A stretch of 32,063 bases of DNA, taken from Phycisphaerales bacterium. GTDB lineage: Bacteria; Planctomycetota; Phycisphaerae; Phycisphaerales; SM1A02. The stretch spans positions 13,965-46,027 of the forward strand of contig JAKVBQ010000025.1 in the NCBI GenBank assembly GCA_022447205.1, in the 5' to 3' direction. The translations under genes were made by a program, and so were the position numbers. Below the pieces are notes generated by a model. The model ran no database searches. It was not told the DNA's origin and saw only the letters and a program-made list of their open reading frames with translations. Positions 1-8,953 of this stretch are shown here, one piece after another (position 1 is the stretch's first letter; every line of letters starts with the position of its first letter).

Positions 1-713
1 TTCTACCAAACGTGATCGGGAGAACTGTCTGGTACAAGCTGATCAATGGCAAGCTCGTTCCCATGGTGGTGTCGGATGAAAGGGGCGGGCACGGTATTGG
101 CACAGGTGACATCGACCAGGACGGCCGGACGGATCTCCTTGGACCGGACGGGTGGCACCAGGCACCGGCACGATCCGGGGACCCATGGATTCACCATTCG
201 GATTGGACGCTCGGCGCGGCAGGCATCTCGATCATCGCACATGATTTCGATGATGATGGTGATGTCGATCTCTTCTGGGGCATGGGGCATGACTACGGCC
301 TTTACTGGCTCGAACAGGGCAGGAACGACATGGGCCAACGCACATGGACCAGGCATGCCGTCGATGAGGAATGGTCGCAGGCCCACGGCCTCGTCCTGGT
401 CGATCTCGACATGGATGGCAAGATGGAGGTGCTAACAGGGAAGCGCCGACATGCTCACAACGGAAAGGACCCCGGCGGCGATGATCCGCTCATTGTCTGT
501 ACCTACGGCTTCAACCTGGACTCCCGCGAGTTCACGAAGACCAACATTTCATCCGGTGGAGAAGTCGGAGCCGGCCACTATCCTGTTCCTGTCGACATTG
601 ATCGTGACGGCGACCTCGACATCGTCCTTCCGGGAAAGAGCGGTCTCTACCTGCTGGTCAGAGAGGACCCGGAAACCCGGGACGAGGAATCGATCAAGTC
701 GATTACTGAGTGA
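1..713 (+). CDS. Secreted-type VCBS/FG-GAP repeat protein, C-terminal part (5' truncated by window edge)
   Basis: The reading frame is open to the left edge, so this is the 3' part of a longer gene; the GTG at 12 is probably internal. The visible 235 residues contain at least four Asp-rich calcium-loop repeats of the FG-GAP/VCBS type: DIDQDGRTDLL, DFDDDGDVDLF, DLDMDGKMEVL and DIDRDGDLDIVLP, spaced as blades of an integrin-like beta-propeller. Such proteins are usually exported and bind carbohydrate or protein surfaces, or act as scaffolds; no catalytic residues are visible here. It ends in a short charged tail without the dockerin-like repeats seen in the next gene. The N-terminus, and so any signal peptide or enzyme domain, lies outside the window. 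The family call is firm; the function is unknown. Confidence 0.85.
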   Translation, partial: LPNVIGRTVWYKLINGKLVPMVVSDERGGHGIGTGDIDQDGRTDLLGPDGWHQAPARSGDPWIHHSDWTLGAAGISIIAHDFDDDGDVDLFWGMGHDYGLYWLEQGRNDMGQRTWTRHAVDEEWSQAHGLVLVDLDMDGKMEVLTGKRRHAHNGKDPGGDDPLIVCTYGFNLDSREFTKTNISSGGEVGAGHYPVPVDIDRDGDLDIVLPGKSGLYLLVREDPETRDEESIKSITE

Positions 714-918
714 GCCTCAGCACCCGAACAAAGCACGTTCTGGAACAGTCCACTTGTTCCAAATGCTCTCAATCCCTGACCAGTGGCACGAGAAGTTACA
801 CGGACCATTTCTGTGATTTACAGGACGCTGTGACTGCAAGAAAAGCCCGCTTTCAAAATCGGGCATCGTCCGCACAGTGATTTTTCAGGCATCGGACCAT
901 TGCCGGCATACTCTTCAT

Positions 919-2337
919 ATGGCGGTACAAATGACCTGGAAAGGGTGCACAGAGCGATTCTGCATGTTCACGATTTTCGTGAGTGCTGTCGCTTCATCTG
1001 CATGTTCCGACACCATCACCGTCGACGATGACGGGTTCGCCGACCACGAGGACATCCAATCAGCGATCTTCGCCTCTCAGGACGGAGACACCATCCTCAT
1101 ACTGCCTGGAAACTACTCGTCGATGTTCTCTCAGAACATCTTTGACACGAACGGGAAGAAGATCCACATACGTTCAAGTGATGGGCCGGGTGTGACCTTC
1201 ATCGATGGCCGCAACCAGTATCGATGCATTGAATGCAACTCCGGAGAGAATTCAGAGACGATCATCGAGGGCCTGACCATCATGAACGGACTTGCTCCGT
1301 TCGGGGCCGGAATCTACCTGAGCAACTCGAGTCCGACCATCAGGAACTGCGTCTTCAGGTCGAACGTTGCGGATTTCTATGGTGGCTCGATTCTCTGTCA
1401 GACAGCGCATCCAAGAATCGAAGATTGCACGTTCACAGAGAACAGTGCGGGTGCATGGGGCGCAGCTCTCTACTCCATGTACGACAGCATTCCGCAGATC
1501 CATGGCTGTGTCTTCACGAACAACGCATCGATCGAGAACGGCGGCGCGATAGCCGGCGGATCGGGCAGCCACACGATCATCGCCAACAGCTTGTTCTCAT
1601 CAAACGGATCCGGAACGGGCGGGGCGATCTACAACAACCAGAGCGACTGCACGATCCACGAATGTATCTTCATTGACAACACCTCGCTGGAACGTGGAGG
1701 CGCGGTATCCGCCAAAGATGGATGTTCGATGAAGATCACTTCATCGGCTTTCCAGGGAAACCTTTCAACGGAAGGCGGCACATTCAGCGTGAATTCGAGC
1801 GACATCGAGATCGTTCTGTGCGAGCTCACGAACAACATCGGAACAGCTCGAGGCGGATGCCTTGACGCCACGAACGACAGCACGGTCCTGGTAGAGGACA
1901 CCTCGATTCGCCTCCACAGCTCCACTATCGGAGGCGCGATATTCGGTGACAACAGCATGCTCCAAATCACCGGATGCACGGTCACCGAAAATTCAGCGAA
2001 TTCAGGTGGTGCGATCTACACCCTCATGGGACAGACCTACATCACGGAGAGCCTGATCTGCAACAACTCGCCCGACCAGATCGTCGGGAAATGGCAGGAA
2101 GATGTTCGGTCCTGCATCGCGAGGTGGTGCGAGACAGACGAGGATGGTGTGACCGGATGCCTCTGCCCTGCAGACATTGACCGGAACGGTTTCGTCGATG
2201 GAGCAGATCTCACCATACTTCTGAGCAGTTGGGGATGGTGTGGAGCAGGCTACTGTCCGGAAGATCTTTCCAATGATGGTCTGATTGACGGGCTTGACCT
2301 GGGAATCTTCCTTGGATTCTGGGGACCGTGCGAGTAA
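919..2337 (+). CDS. Secreted right-handed parallel beta-helix protein with C-terminal dockerin-like repeats
   Basis: About 472 residues. The first ~28 residues form a signal peptide (hydrophobic MFTIFVSAVASSA, then SDT). The opening IDxxFADHEDIQSAI-like segment followed by GDTILILPGNY is the usual cap of pectate-lyase-like or polymorphic-membrane-type beta helices. Residues ~80-400 are ~22-25-residue coils with recurring GGAI/GGS turns and NCVF, DCTF and GCVF strands. The C-terminus carries two calcium-loop repeats, DIDRNGFVDGADLTILLSSWG and DLSNDGLIDGLDLGIFLGFWG, dockerin type I in style. No catalytic site is recognisable, so it may be an adhesin or polysaccharide-binding protein. The start is uncertain: GTG 877, ATG 919, ATG 931 and ATG 964 are in frame and none has a good ribosome site. 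ATG 919 or 931 gives a sensible signal peptide. Confidence 0.85.
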   Translation: MAVQMTWKGCTERFCMFTIFVSAVASSACSDTITVDDDGFADHEDIQSAIFASQDGDTILILPGNYSSMFSQNIFDTNGKKIHIRSSDGPGVTFIDGRNQYRCIECNSGENSETIIEGLTIMNGLAPFGAGIYLSNSSPTIRNCVFRSNVADFYGGSILCQTAHPRIEDCTFTENSAGAWGAALYSMYDSIPQIHGCVFTNNASIENGGAIAGGSGSHTIIANSLFSSNGSGTGGAIYNNQSDCTIHECIFIDNTSLERGGAVSAKDGCSMKITSSAFQGNLSTEGGTFSVNSSDIEIVLCELTNNIGTARGGCLDATNDSTVLVEDTSIRLHSSTIGGAIFGDNSMLQITGCTVTENSANSGGAIYTLMGQTYITESLICNNSPDQIVGKWQEDVRSCIARWCETDEDGVTGCLCPADIDRNGFVDGADLTILLSSWGWCGAGYCPEDLSNDGLIDGLDLGIFLGFWGPCE

Positions 2338-2397
2338 GCCAGGTGATTCAAAGTCATTCCTGGCAGACACAGGCCGAACGGAGTCGTCCGATCTCCG

Positions 2398-2403
2398 TAT
2401 GAT
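2398..2403 (+). promoter_or_regulatory. Possible -10 element (TATGAT)
   Basis: TATGAT differs by one base from the sigma-70 consensus and sits 22 bases before the ATG at 2426 in a short intergenic gap. No convincing -35 box is found about 17 bases upstream, so the call is weak. If correct, it would give the methyltransferase gene its own promoter and a very short leader. Confidence 0.25.
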
Positions 2404-2425
2404 GTGCGTCTGAACATCGGAGCTC

Positions 2426-3628
2426 ATGTTGTCCCACATCGAACGCGAATCCAGCAGTTCCGAACGCCCGGAGACCCCACGCCTTCTCAGGCTGACCTGT
2501 GCCCCGGGTCTGACACCCTGGCTCGAACAGGAGGTCAGGGATCTCGGCTATGACGTCGAAGGTTCAGACCACACCGGCGTGGAACTCAGGGGCCGCATGG
2601 TCGATGCGATGCGACTGACCCTCAGGCTCAGGACCGCATACCACGTACTCCAGAGATTCGGCGACCTGAGAGCACGGGACGCGGAAGCCATGTACCAGGG
2701 AGCGATACGCCTCCCATGGGAAAGAGTCATCTCCCCTGACGGCCACGTGACCGTGACGTCGACCGTCCGAAACGACAGCATTCGGAACTCGATGTTCGCG
2801 AACATGCGACTCAAGGATGCGATCGTGGACCGAATCAGTCAGGTGCATGGCCGACGTCCTGATGCCGGTTCCGACGGGGATCGGACCGTCGTCCATCTCT
2901 ACTGGCAGGACGACTTCTGCCGAATCACACTCGACATCTCGGGCCGCAAGCTCTCCGACCGCGGTTACCGCAGGATCCCTCGTCGGGCACCGATGCGTGA
3001 GACGATTGCCGCGGCCATCCTCATGCAGGCTGACTACGACGGCTCACGCCCCCTGGTCATCCCCATGTGCGGAAGCGGCACAATCGCCATCGAGGCAGCC
3101 TTGATCGCCGCGAACCGGGCACCCGGACTCCTCAGGAGCAATTTCGGTGTCAAGCATCTTCTGACGTTCGACGAGGGCACCTGGACCGAGGAACGAGTCA
3201 GCGCGCGGAAGTTGAAGGCGAAGCAGTCCCCCGCTCCCATCATCGCCTCCGACATCGATCCTGATGCCGTGGACGCGGCTCGCAAGAATGCGTCAACCGC
3301 AGGCGTCGACCACTTGATCGAATTCCAGGTGTGTGATTTCGCAGAGACCCCCCTTCCCGAGGAAGCGGGAACAATCATCCTCCATGGTGAATACGGACAG
3401 AGACTCGGGGATCCGGTTGAGCTCCAATCGACCTACAAGCGCATCGGAGACTTCCTCAAGCAGTCATGTGGCGGCTGGGACGGGTATGTCTTCACCTCGA
3501 AGGAGCTGGCTGGCACCATCGGACTCAAGGCTGCACGAAGAACTCCATTCGAGAATGGAAGCATCGATTGCAGGCTCCTTCAGTTCGAACTCTACTCGGG
3601 AACCAGACGAACCTCCGACGCCAGTTGA
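2426..3628 (+). CDS. THUMP-domain class I SAM-dependent RNA methyltransferase (RlmL/YpsC-like)
   Basis: 400 residues, the usual length for the UPF0020/THUMP rRNA-methyltransferase family (N2-guanine methylation of 23S rRNA or tRNA in known members). Residues ~18-165 match the N-terminal ferredoxin-like plus THUMP part (APGLTPWLEQEVRDLGY at the start, HVTVTSTVRNDSIRN in the middle). Residues ~170-185 hold the LDISGRKLSDRGYRR linker typical of the family. The Rossmann part has SAM motif I as P213-MCGSGT, preceded by Ile where the family often has Asp, and ASDIDPDAVDAARKNA as motif II. The catalytic motif IV, normally NPPYGxRL, reads H320-G-E-Y-G-QRL. GGAG at 2419-2422 lies just before the ATG. 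The fold is certain; the exact substrate and whether it is active are open. Confidence 0.85.
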   Translation: MLSHIERESSSSERPETPRLLRLTCAPGLTPWLEQEVRDLGYDVEGSDHTGVELRGRMVDAMRLTLRLRTAYHVLQRFGDLRARDAEAMYQGAIRLPWERVISPDGHVTVTSTVRNDSIRNSMFANMRLKDAIVDRISQVHGRRPDAGSDGDRTVVHLYWQDDFCRITLDISGRKLSDRGYRRIPRRAPMRETIAAAILMQADYDGSRPLVIPMCGSGTIAIEAALIAANRAPGLLRSNFGVKHLLTFDEGTWTEERVSARKLKAKQSPAPIIASDIDPDAVDAARKNASTAGVDHLIEFQVCDFAETPLPEEAGTIILHGEYGQRLGDPVELQSTYKRIGDFLKQSCGGWDGYVFTSKELAGTIGLKAARRTPFENGSIDCRLLQFELYSGTRRTSDAS

Positions 3629-3655
3629 AGAAGCCACGCCCGTCGGACCGAATTG

Positions 3656-4921
3656 ATGAAAGAGGAGCCGGAGTCACGGAGCCATCCGGGGACGGCCTTT
3701 GACTGGAAGCCTGCAGATCGACACTCGATGACCGACCATCCCCAACACCAAGTCAGGATCCTGCGCTCCGATGAAGAGCTCCGCCCCCTGGTGCCGGCAT
3801 GGAACGACGCGACCATCCACCCTCAGGCGCACCCCAGGCTTTTTCTCGATCTCTGTACCGCTGATGACGTGATCCAGAGACCGCATGTGCCGGTCATCAC
3901 GAACCCCGACGGCTCGATCCGGGGCATGATGACATCGAGACTCGAACATTCGAAGCTGGTCAGGGCCGGTCGCTACCTGCCCCTCCCCCAACCGATGGCA
4001 CGAACCATCGTCGTACCCTTCGACGGGATCATCGGAACCCATCCCTCGGAAACCGCACCACTGCTGCTGGACGCACTCCTCGAGAGCATCGACGGGGGCG
4101 AGGCAGAGGTCGTCGAACTGCCCCTGATGCCACTCGATGATCCGATTCGCCTCGCACTTCTCGACCACGACGATCCCAGGTTCTCCAAAGCGACTCCAAC
4201 GAATGTGGCGCACTGGCACATCGACATCGCACCATCCTTCGACGAGCAGCTTCTTTCACTCGGAAAGAGCACTCGTGGCACCCTGCGGAACAACCTCAAC
4301 AAGTTCCACAGGGAATTCGACGGTCGTCACGAGATCCAACGCCATGATTCAACGACCGATCTTGACGAACTCCTCTCCAGCAGCGAGGTGATCGCTCGCC
4401 AAAGCTATCACCGGGGACTGGATGTGGGGTTCTCCGTCTCGAAGCGGGAACGTGCCATCTACGAGGCTGCATACGAAATGGGTGCGATGTGGGCGAGAAC
4501 CCTCGTCATCGACGGCAGGCCCGCCGCCTTCCTGCATGCATTTCTCTGGAAGCGCACACTCTTCGGAACCTACATGGGGTTCGACAGGGAGATCAGCCGG
4601 CTCCCACTCGGGACGATCCTGCTCTTCGAAACGTTGAAGGAACTCTGCGAAAACGACTCCGTGGACACCTGGGACTTCGGCCCGGGAGAAGCCGATTACA
4701 AGACACGACTCTGCTCGAGACGGGTCGAGGAGGAGCAACGGACGATCTTCGCAAGCACGCTCAGGGCCCGGCGCATCAGGATGCAGACCGGCTTCTTCTC
4801 TTCGGTGGAGTCGACCTTGAGAAAGGGAATCGAGTCTCTGGGCCTCGACCAGAAGCTCAAGACGGCTCTGCGGAATCGAGCCCGGACAAGACAGCCCGAA
4901 GACCACGACGAAGCCGAGTAG
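3656..4921 (+). CDS. CelD/BcsL-like GNAT acetyltransferase (FemAB-like fold)
   Basis: About 421 residues. The middle and C-terminal half match the Acetyltransf_6 (CelD/BcsL, FemAB-related) family: LGKSTRGTLRNNLNKF near residue 205, then WARTLVIDGRPAAFLHAF, GTYMGFDREISRLPLGTILLFETLKELC, and the closing WDFGPGEADYKTRLCS. These proteins transfer acyl or aminoacyl groups, often onto exopolysaccharide or peptide components; the substrate here is unknown. No signal peptide or membrane span, so it is cytoplasmic. It follows the methyltransferase gene by 27 bases on the same strand and may share its transcript. The start is uncertain: TTG 3653, ATG 3656 and ATG 3728 are in frame, and the first ~24 residues look poorly conserved, so ATG 3728 (397 residues) is a serious alternative. 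Confidence 0.8.
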   Translation: MKEEPESRSHPGTAFDWKPADRHSMTDHPQHQVRILRSDEELRPLVPAWNDATIHPQAHPRLFLDLCTADDVIQRPHVPVITNPDGSIRGMMTSRLEHSKLVRAGRYLPLPQPMARTIVVPFDGIIGTHPSETAPLLLDALLESIDGGEAEVVELPLMPLDDPIRLALLDHDDPRFSKATPTNVAHWHIDIAPSFDEQLLSLGKSTRGTLRNNLNKFHREFDGRHEIQRHDSTTDLDELLSSSEVIARQSYHRGLDVGFSVSKRERAIYEAAYEMGAMWARTLVIDGRPAAFLHAFLWKRTLFGTYMGFDREISRLPLGTILLFETLKELCENDSVDTWDFGPGEADYKTRLCSRRVEEEQRTIFASTLRARRIRMQTGFFSSVESTLRKGIESLGLDQKLKTALRNRARTRQPEDHDEAE

Positions 4922-4981
4922 GCGTCCGAGAAACCCGGTTTTCTCGCTCCACGGCTGAAAACAGCATCGAGCTCACGGTGA

Positions 4982-6193
4982 ATGTGGCCTGACAGGGCCT
5001 TTGATGCCGACATCAAGATCCTGATGACGTCACCACTTCCACCCGATGAAGCGCCTGAGCTCCCGCCCGAACTGCTGGCACTCCGTGACTCGATCGATTC
5101 CATCGACCACGAGATCCTCGAACTGTTGTCCCGCCGAAGGGAGATCGTCAGCGGGGTCGCGAAAGTCAAGCGTGACAACGCACTGAAGGTCCGCGACAGA
5201 ACCAGGGAAGCGGCGATCCTGAAGGACCGGCAGATCCAGTGCGACCGACTCGGTCTTCACCCGGGAATGGTCGAAAGCCTGTACCGCCTTTTGCTTTCCG
5301 CGAGCCGTGACCAACAGGCTGCACTTGGAACGGAAGTTCCGGAAGACCTCCCCTTGAGGAAGGTGGCCGTGATCGGCGGAAATGGAGCCATGGGTTCGCT
5401 CTTTGCGGGTCTCTTCCGCGACCTGGGACACGAAGTCCTCATCGCCGATCTGGATACGTCGTTGAGACCGGTCGAGGCGGCCCGTATGGCCGATGCCGTC
5501 CTCATCAGTGTCCCGATCCGCTCGACGCTCGAGGTCATCGCAGAGATCGGTCCGGAATGCAGGGAGGACGGCCTTCTCTTCGACCTCACCTCGACAAAGG
5601 TGGATCCCGTGCGAGCGATGTGCGAGTCGTCGCGAGCGAACGTGATCGGGACCCACCCGATGTTCGGTCCCGGTGTCCATACCCTGCAGGAACAGAGGAT
5701 CGTCCTCGTTCCCGGAAGGCTCCATGAAGGATCGTCATGGGACGACTGGCTCCGAACCTGCCTGACGGCCAGAGGCCTTTCGATTCTGAATGCCAGCGCC
5801 GAAGAGCACGACCGCTCGATGTCGATCGTCCAGGTCCTGACCCATTTCTCGACCGAGGTGGTGGGCCTTGCCATGGCCAGGCTTGGAGTCTCCGTCGAGG
5901 ACACGCTGCAGTTCGCCTCTCCCGTCTACCTCATAGAACTCCTGATGACTGCAAGACACTTCTGCCAGAGCGGAGACCTCTACGGAGCGATCCACATGGC
6001 GAATCCGAATCGAGGAGAAATCGCCGCCGCCCTCGAGGACAGCCTGAGATCCTGGAGACAGGCGGTTGACGAGACCGACCAGGAATCCTTCTCAAGACTC
6101 TTCGATGAATGCAGTGCTTTCTTCGGGTCGTTCAGCGAACGTGCCATGGAGCAGTCAAGCCACCTCATTGACCGACTCGTCGAGCGAGGTTGA
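4982..6193 (+). CDS. tyrA: Bifunctional chorismate mutase / prephenate dehydrogenase (T-protein)
   Basis: About 403 residues. Residues ~28-110 are an AroQ-type chorismate mutase: LRDSIDSIDHEILELLSRR, then VAKVK and VRDRTREAAIL, which carry the Arg, Lys, Asp and Glu expected at the active site. Residues ~125-400 are an NAD-dependent prephenate dehydrogenase with nucleotide loop G132-G-N-G-A-M-G138, ISVPI near residue 175 and catalytic H225 in THPMFGP. Order and length match the enterobacterial T-protein, which converts chorismate to prephenate and on to 4-hydroxyphenylpyruvate for tyrosine synthesis in the cytoplasm. ATG 5024 (MTSPLPPDEA) is an equally plausible start, 14 codons in. The 3' end overlaps the convergent gene at 6155 by 39 bases. 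No leader attenuator is visible in the 60-base gap upstream. Confidence 0.93.
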   Translation: MWPDRAFDADIKILMTSPLPPDEAPELPPELLALRDSIDSIDHEILELLSRRREIVSGVAKVKRDNALKVRDRTREAAILKDRQIQCDRLGLHPGMVESLYRLLLSASRDQQAALGTEVPEDLPLRKVAVIGGNGAMGSLFAGLFRDLGHEVLIADLDTSLRPVEAARMADAVLISVPIRSTLEVIAEIGPECREDGLLFDLTSTKVDPVRAMCESSRANVIGTHPMFGPGVHTLQEQRIVLVPGRLHEGSSWDDWLRTCLTARGLSILNASAEEHDRSMSIVQVLTHFSTEVVGLAMARLGVSVEDTLQFASPVYLIELLMTARHFCQSGDLYGAIHMANPNRGEIAAALEDSLRSWRQAVDETDQESFSRLFDECSAFFGSFSERAMEQSSHLIDRLVERG

Positions 6194-7528
6194 GTCGGAG
6201 ACGCCACGGCCACCATCCATCGTCCGGGCCCATTTCAAACCCGTCCAGAGGATCATGAAGTAGAGGGCCAGAAGACCCCAGATCGGCATTCCCTGTGAAC
6301 GGAGTGACTTTCTCAGGTCATGCATCTCGTCGGTGATGGGTGGCGGAAGCACCAGGACGAGGAACACGAGGATCATGACCGTGAGAAGCGGCAGCCTCGG
6401 CACGGCCGGGCGCTGGACGATGAGCAGCAACACCCCCATCATCGCAAGAATCAGAAGCAGCGCCAGGTGACGCATCTTGGTCTGTGGTGCGAAACTGATT
6501 GCAGCGACCAGCAGACCGATCCATTCAAGGGCGATGAGCGGTTGAACGAAATCCGCCGTCCTTCCGGCCGCACCGAAACGTCCACGGAAGAGCGGCATCC
6601 CGGATCTGCGGTGGATGACGACCCCAAGCATGAGGCAGGCCGCCGCCGCCAGGACGACCATCAGGAGCATCCCTCCATCACCGAAGCCCGCCGAGTCGGA
6701 CCAGCGCGCGAAGGTGCTGGTCAGCGAGATGCTCTCCGGCCATTCGACCGGAAGTATGAATGGAGGATTTCCTTCACCAGGAGGCATCCCCATCATGTTT
6801 CCGAGACCGGAGAAGGCACGACCAAGGTAGCCGAGGTTGGTTGCCCATCCGATGACGAGGGCACCCGACAGCGCAGCAGCCAGCGCGCCGGCGACGAATC
6901 CGACCGCCGAACTCCACCAGCCCCTGATCAGGAAGTATGGAACGAAGATCACCGTCTGGTACTTGACGTTCGCCACGATGCCCAGAAGGACACCAGCCAG
7001 GAACGGATGACGCCGAACGAGCATCAGGCTCCAGATGATGCCTGACAACACGAGGAAATCCACCTGTCCCTGGTCGAATTCGGCATCTATTCTCGGATAG
7101 AAGAAGACGACGGACAGCAGCATGAGCGTCGGAAGCGTCGCGGAATCGAGACGCGCATCGAAACGACGCATGAGCTCTCGACCTCCCAGCCAGAGGCAGG
7201 CGAGGAGCAGTGCGATGTTGACGATCGTCCACGCGACCCCCGCACCTTCGGCGGTGAGATAGGTGAACGGCATGAAGAGAATCGCGAAGAACGGTGGATA
7301 GATGTAGGTGAGCGGTGCCTGGTGGAAGGTGCCGAACATGTCGCCACCGGTCCGGAGTGCCAGGGACGCCTCGTAGTAGATGCCGACATCCATGTGCGGA
7401 TTCTTCAGGAACGAGAAGCACTTGAGCACACCGGTGACAAGCACGATGACGAAGACCGCGCTCGTGGCCAGAACGGCCGCTGCACGTTGGCTGGATGTTC
7501 CTGATTTGTCGGGTTTGATCGAGTTCAT
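6155..7528 (-). CDS. Polytopic membrane protein, DUF2029/GT87-type mannosyltransferase-like
   Basis: About 457 residues with roughly ten hydrophobic segments. Landmarks of the DUF2029 (GT87) family are an early periplasmic loop with the acidic residue in NPHMDVGIYYEASLAL, then FHQAPLTYIYPPFFAILFMPF, and FDQGQVDFLVL followed by a GVLLGIVANVKYQT stretch. Known members are mycobacterial polyprenyl-phosphate-mannose-dependent alpha-mannosyltransferases that work on the outer side of the membrane; the sugar and acceptor here are unknown. The frame is open further upstream, but ATG 7528 (MNSIKPDK) has AGGTGG about six bases ahead and starts just before the first membrane span, so it is chosen. It is divergent from the acyltransferase gene 105 bases away, and its tail overlaps tyrA by 39 bases in antisense. 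Confidence 0.82.
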   Translation of the reverse strand: MNSIKPDKSGTSSQRAAAVLATSAVFVIVLVTGVLKCFSFLKNPHMDVGIYYEASLALRTGGDMFGTFHQAPLTYIYPPFFAILFMPFTYLTAEGAGVAWTIVNIALLLACLWLGGRELMRRFDARLDSATLPTLMLLSVVFFYPRIDAEFDQGQVDFLVLSGIIWSLMLVRRHPFLAGVLLGIVANVKYQTVIFVPYFLIRGWWSSAVGFVAGALAAALSGALVIGWATNLGYLGRAFSGLGNMMGMPPGEGNPPFILPVEWPESISLTSTFARWSDSAGFGDGGMLLMVVLAAAACLMLGVVIHRRSGMPLFRGRFGAAGRTADFVQPLIALEWIGLLVAAISFAPQTKMRHLALLLILAMMGVLLLIVQRPAVPRLPLLTVMILVFLVLVLPPPITDEMHDLRKSLRSQGMPIWGLLALYFMILWTGLKWARTMDGGRGVSDSTSLDESVNEVA

Positions 7529-7633
7529 GGGTGGCCACCTGATTCTAACGTGCCTCGGACGCCATGGCTTTCCGGAGTAGAATGGCCGGCACGAAGCCTG
7601 CCGGTCGATGACCAGAGAACCGCAACCGAATCG

Positions 7634-8953
7634 ATGCACGTCACTCCCACCCGAGAACGCTACCACGGCCTAGACTTCATCAGGGCGTCGATGATGCTCC
7701 TGGGCGTCGTCATCCACGTGGCGATCAGCTACCTTCCACCCCTCGAGGGAATGCCGGACGAGGCTCGCTGGGCGTACACGGATCCGAATCACACCGCGCT
7801 TGCCGGCATTCTCATACAAGTCATTCACTCCTTCAGGATGCCGGTCTTCTTCGTCCTCTCCGGGTTCTTCGCCGGCATGCTCATCGAAAAGAGGGGCTGC
7901 CGCTCCTTTGCTGGCAACAGGGCCGCCAGGATCCTCGTCCCGTTCCTCGTCGGCTGGTTCATCCTCTGGCCGTTGACGATCTTCGCCGCCTCGTTCGCCA
8001 CCATCATGCAGGACGCACCACCCGGGAGCGATTCGATCACCTCGGTACTGGCCAGGATCGACTACGTCGGCTGCCTGCCGTTCATGGATCATGACCAGAC
8101 CCGATCACCGGCACTCCGGGAACCGAACCTGCTCCATCTCTGGTTCCTGTACTACCTGGTCCTCTTCTGTCTCTTGACGGTGCCGTTGGCGATGTTTCTC
8201 CAGCGGCCTGCCGGTCGCCTCCGTCGCTTCATTGCCGGTTGTCTTCATCGGATCACGATCGGAGACCTTCGCCTCCTGAGGCTCCCACTTCTCATCGGCG
8301 CGACGTTCCTGATGCTCATGAGTTCGAAGGACGGAACCGGCATCGACACGAGAGTCGACTTCATTCCAGACCTTCGCATCTTCGCGACCTATCTGATCTT
8401 CTTCATGACCGGATGGGTTTTTCATCGTCATCGGGAGCTGGTCGAAGAACTCCAGGCCGGATGCTGGATACGGCTGGCACTCGGATTCATCTTTCTCATG
8501 CTGGGCCTGGTGTTCACGGTGGCACACCTCGTTGTCACAACGAACATGAATGAGACGGATCAGGCCGTCTCCATCGTCATCATGCGCCTTCTCTTCGTTG
8601 CAAGCCAGGCGACGATAGCGGTATCGATGTGGCTCGTGATCTTCGGCCTGTTCGGAGCCTCTGAAAGACTCTTTGACAATGCGAGCCCGACCATACGCTA
8701 CCTGGTCGACGCCTCCTACTGGATCTACCTTGCACACCTCCCCCTCTGCATCCTGCTTCCACCAGTCTTCAGGGACTGGGATGCGCCCGGGTTCGTCAAG
8801 ATGTGGCCGGTCATGGTCGTCGTGACGATCCCGCTCCTGGTCAGCTACCATTTCCTGGTACGAGGCACTTTCGTGGGCAAGATGCTGAATGGCCGTCGGT
8901 ACCCACTTGTCGCTCCATGGAAAGAACCTGAGTCACGATCGGACAACTCATGA
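7634..8953 (+). CDS. Acyltransferase family 3 membrane protein (OpgC/OafA-like)
   Basis: About 439 residues with some ten membrane spans. The N-terminus RYHGLDFIRASMMLLGVVIHVAI is the hallmark first helix of the acyltransferase-3 family, followed by FRMPVFFVLSGFFAGMLI, an RILVPFLVGW segment, LLHLWFLYYLVLF and a late SYWIYLAHLPLCI helix. Family members O-acylate (acetyl or succinyl) extracytoplasmic sugars, glucans or lipids. The upstream in-frame region (from 7550) lacks a signal or conserved residues, so ATG 7634 is taken. The stop codon overlaps the next start (ATGA at 8950-8953), so this gene and the beta-lactamase-like hydrolase are probably translationally coupled; an acylase/esterase pairing acting on the same acylated product is possible but unproven. 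Confidence 0.88.
   Translation: MHVTPTRERYHGLDFIRASMMLLGVVIHVAISYLPPLEGMPDEARWAYTDPNHTALAGILIQVIHSFRMPVFFVLSGFFAGMLIEKRGCRSFAGNRAARILVPFLVGWFILWPLTIFAASFATIMQDAPPGSDSITSVLARIDYVGCLPFMDHDQTRSPALREPNLLHLWFLYYLVLFCLLTVPLAMFLQRPAGRLRRFIAGCLHRITIGDLRLLRLPLLIGATFLMLMSSKDGTGIDTRVDFIPDLRIFATYLIFFMTGWVFHRHRELVEELQAGCWIRLALGFIFLMLGLVFTVAHLVVTTNMNETDQAVSIVIMRLLFVASQATIAVSMWLVIFGLFGASERLFDNASPTIRYLVDASYWIYLAHLPLCILLPPVFRDWDAPGFVKMWPVMVVVTIPLLVSYHFLVRGTFVGKMLNGRRYPLVAPWKEPESRSDNS

Noticed and set aside
845-864. GCCCG/CGGGC inverted repeat after the VCBS gene
   Set aside because: Only a five-pair stem with a ten-base loop, and the A/T run is on the wrong side for the plus gene. Too weak to call a terminator.
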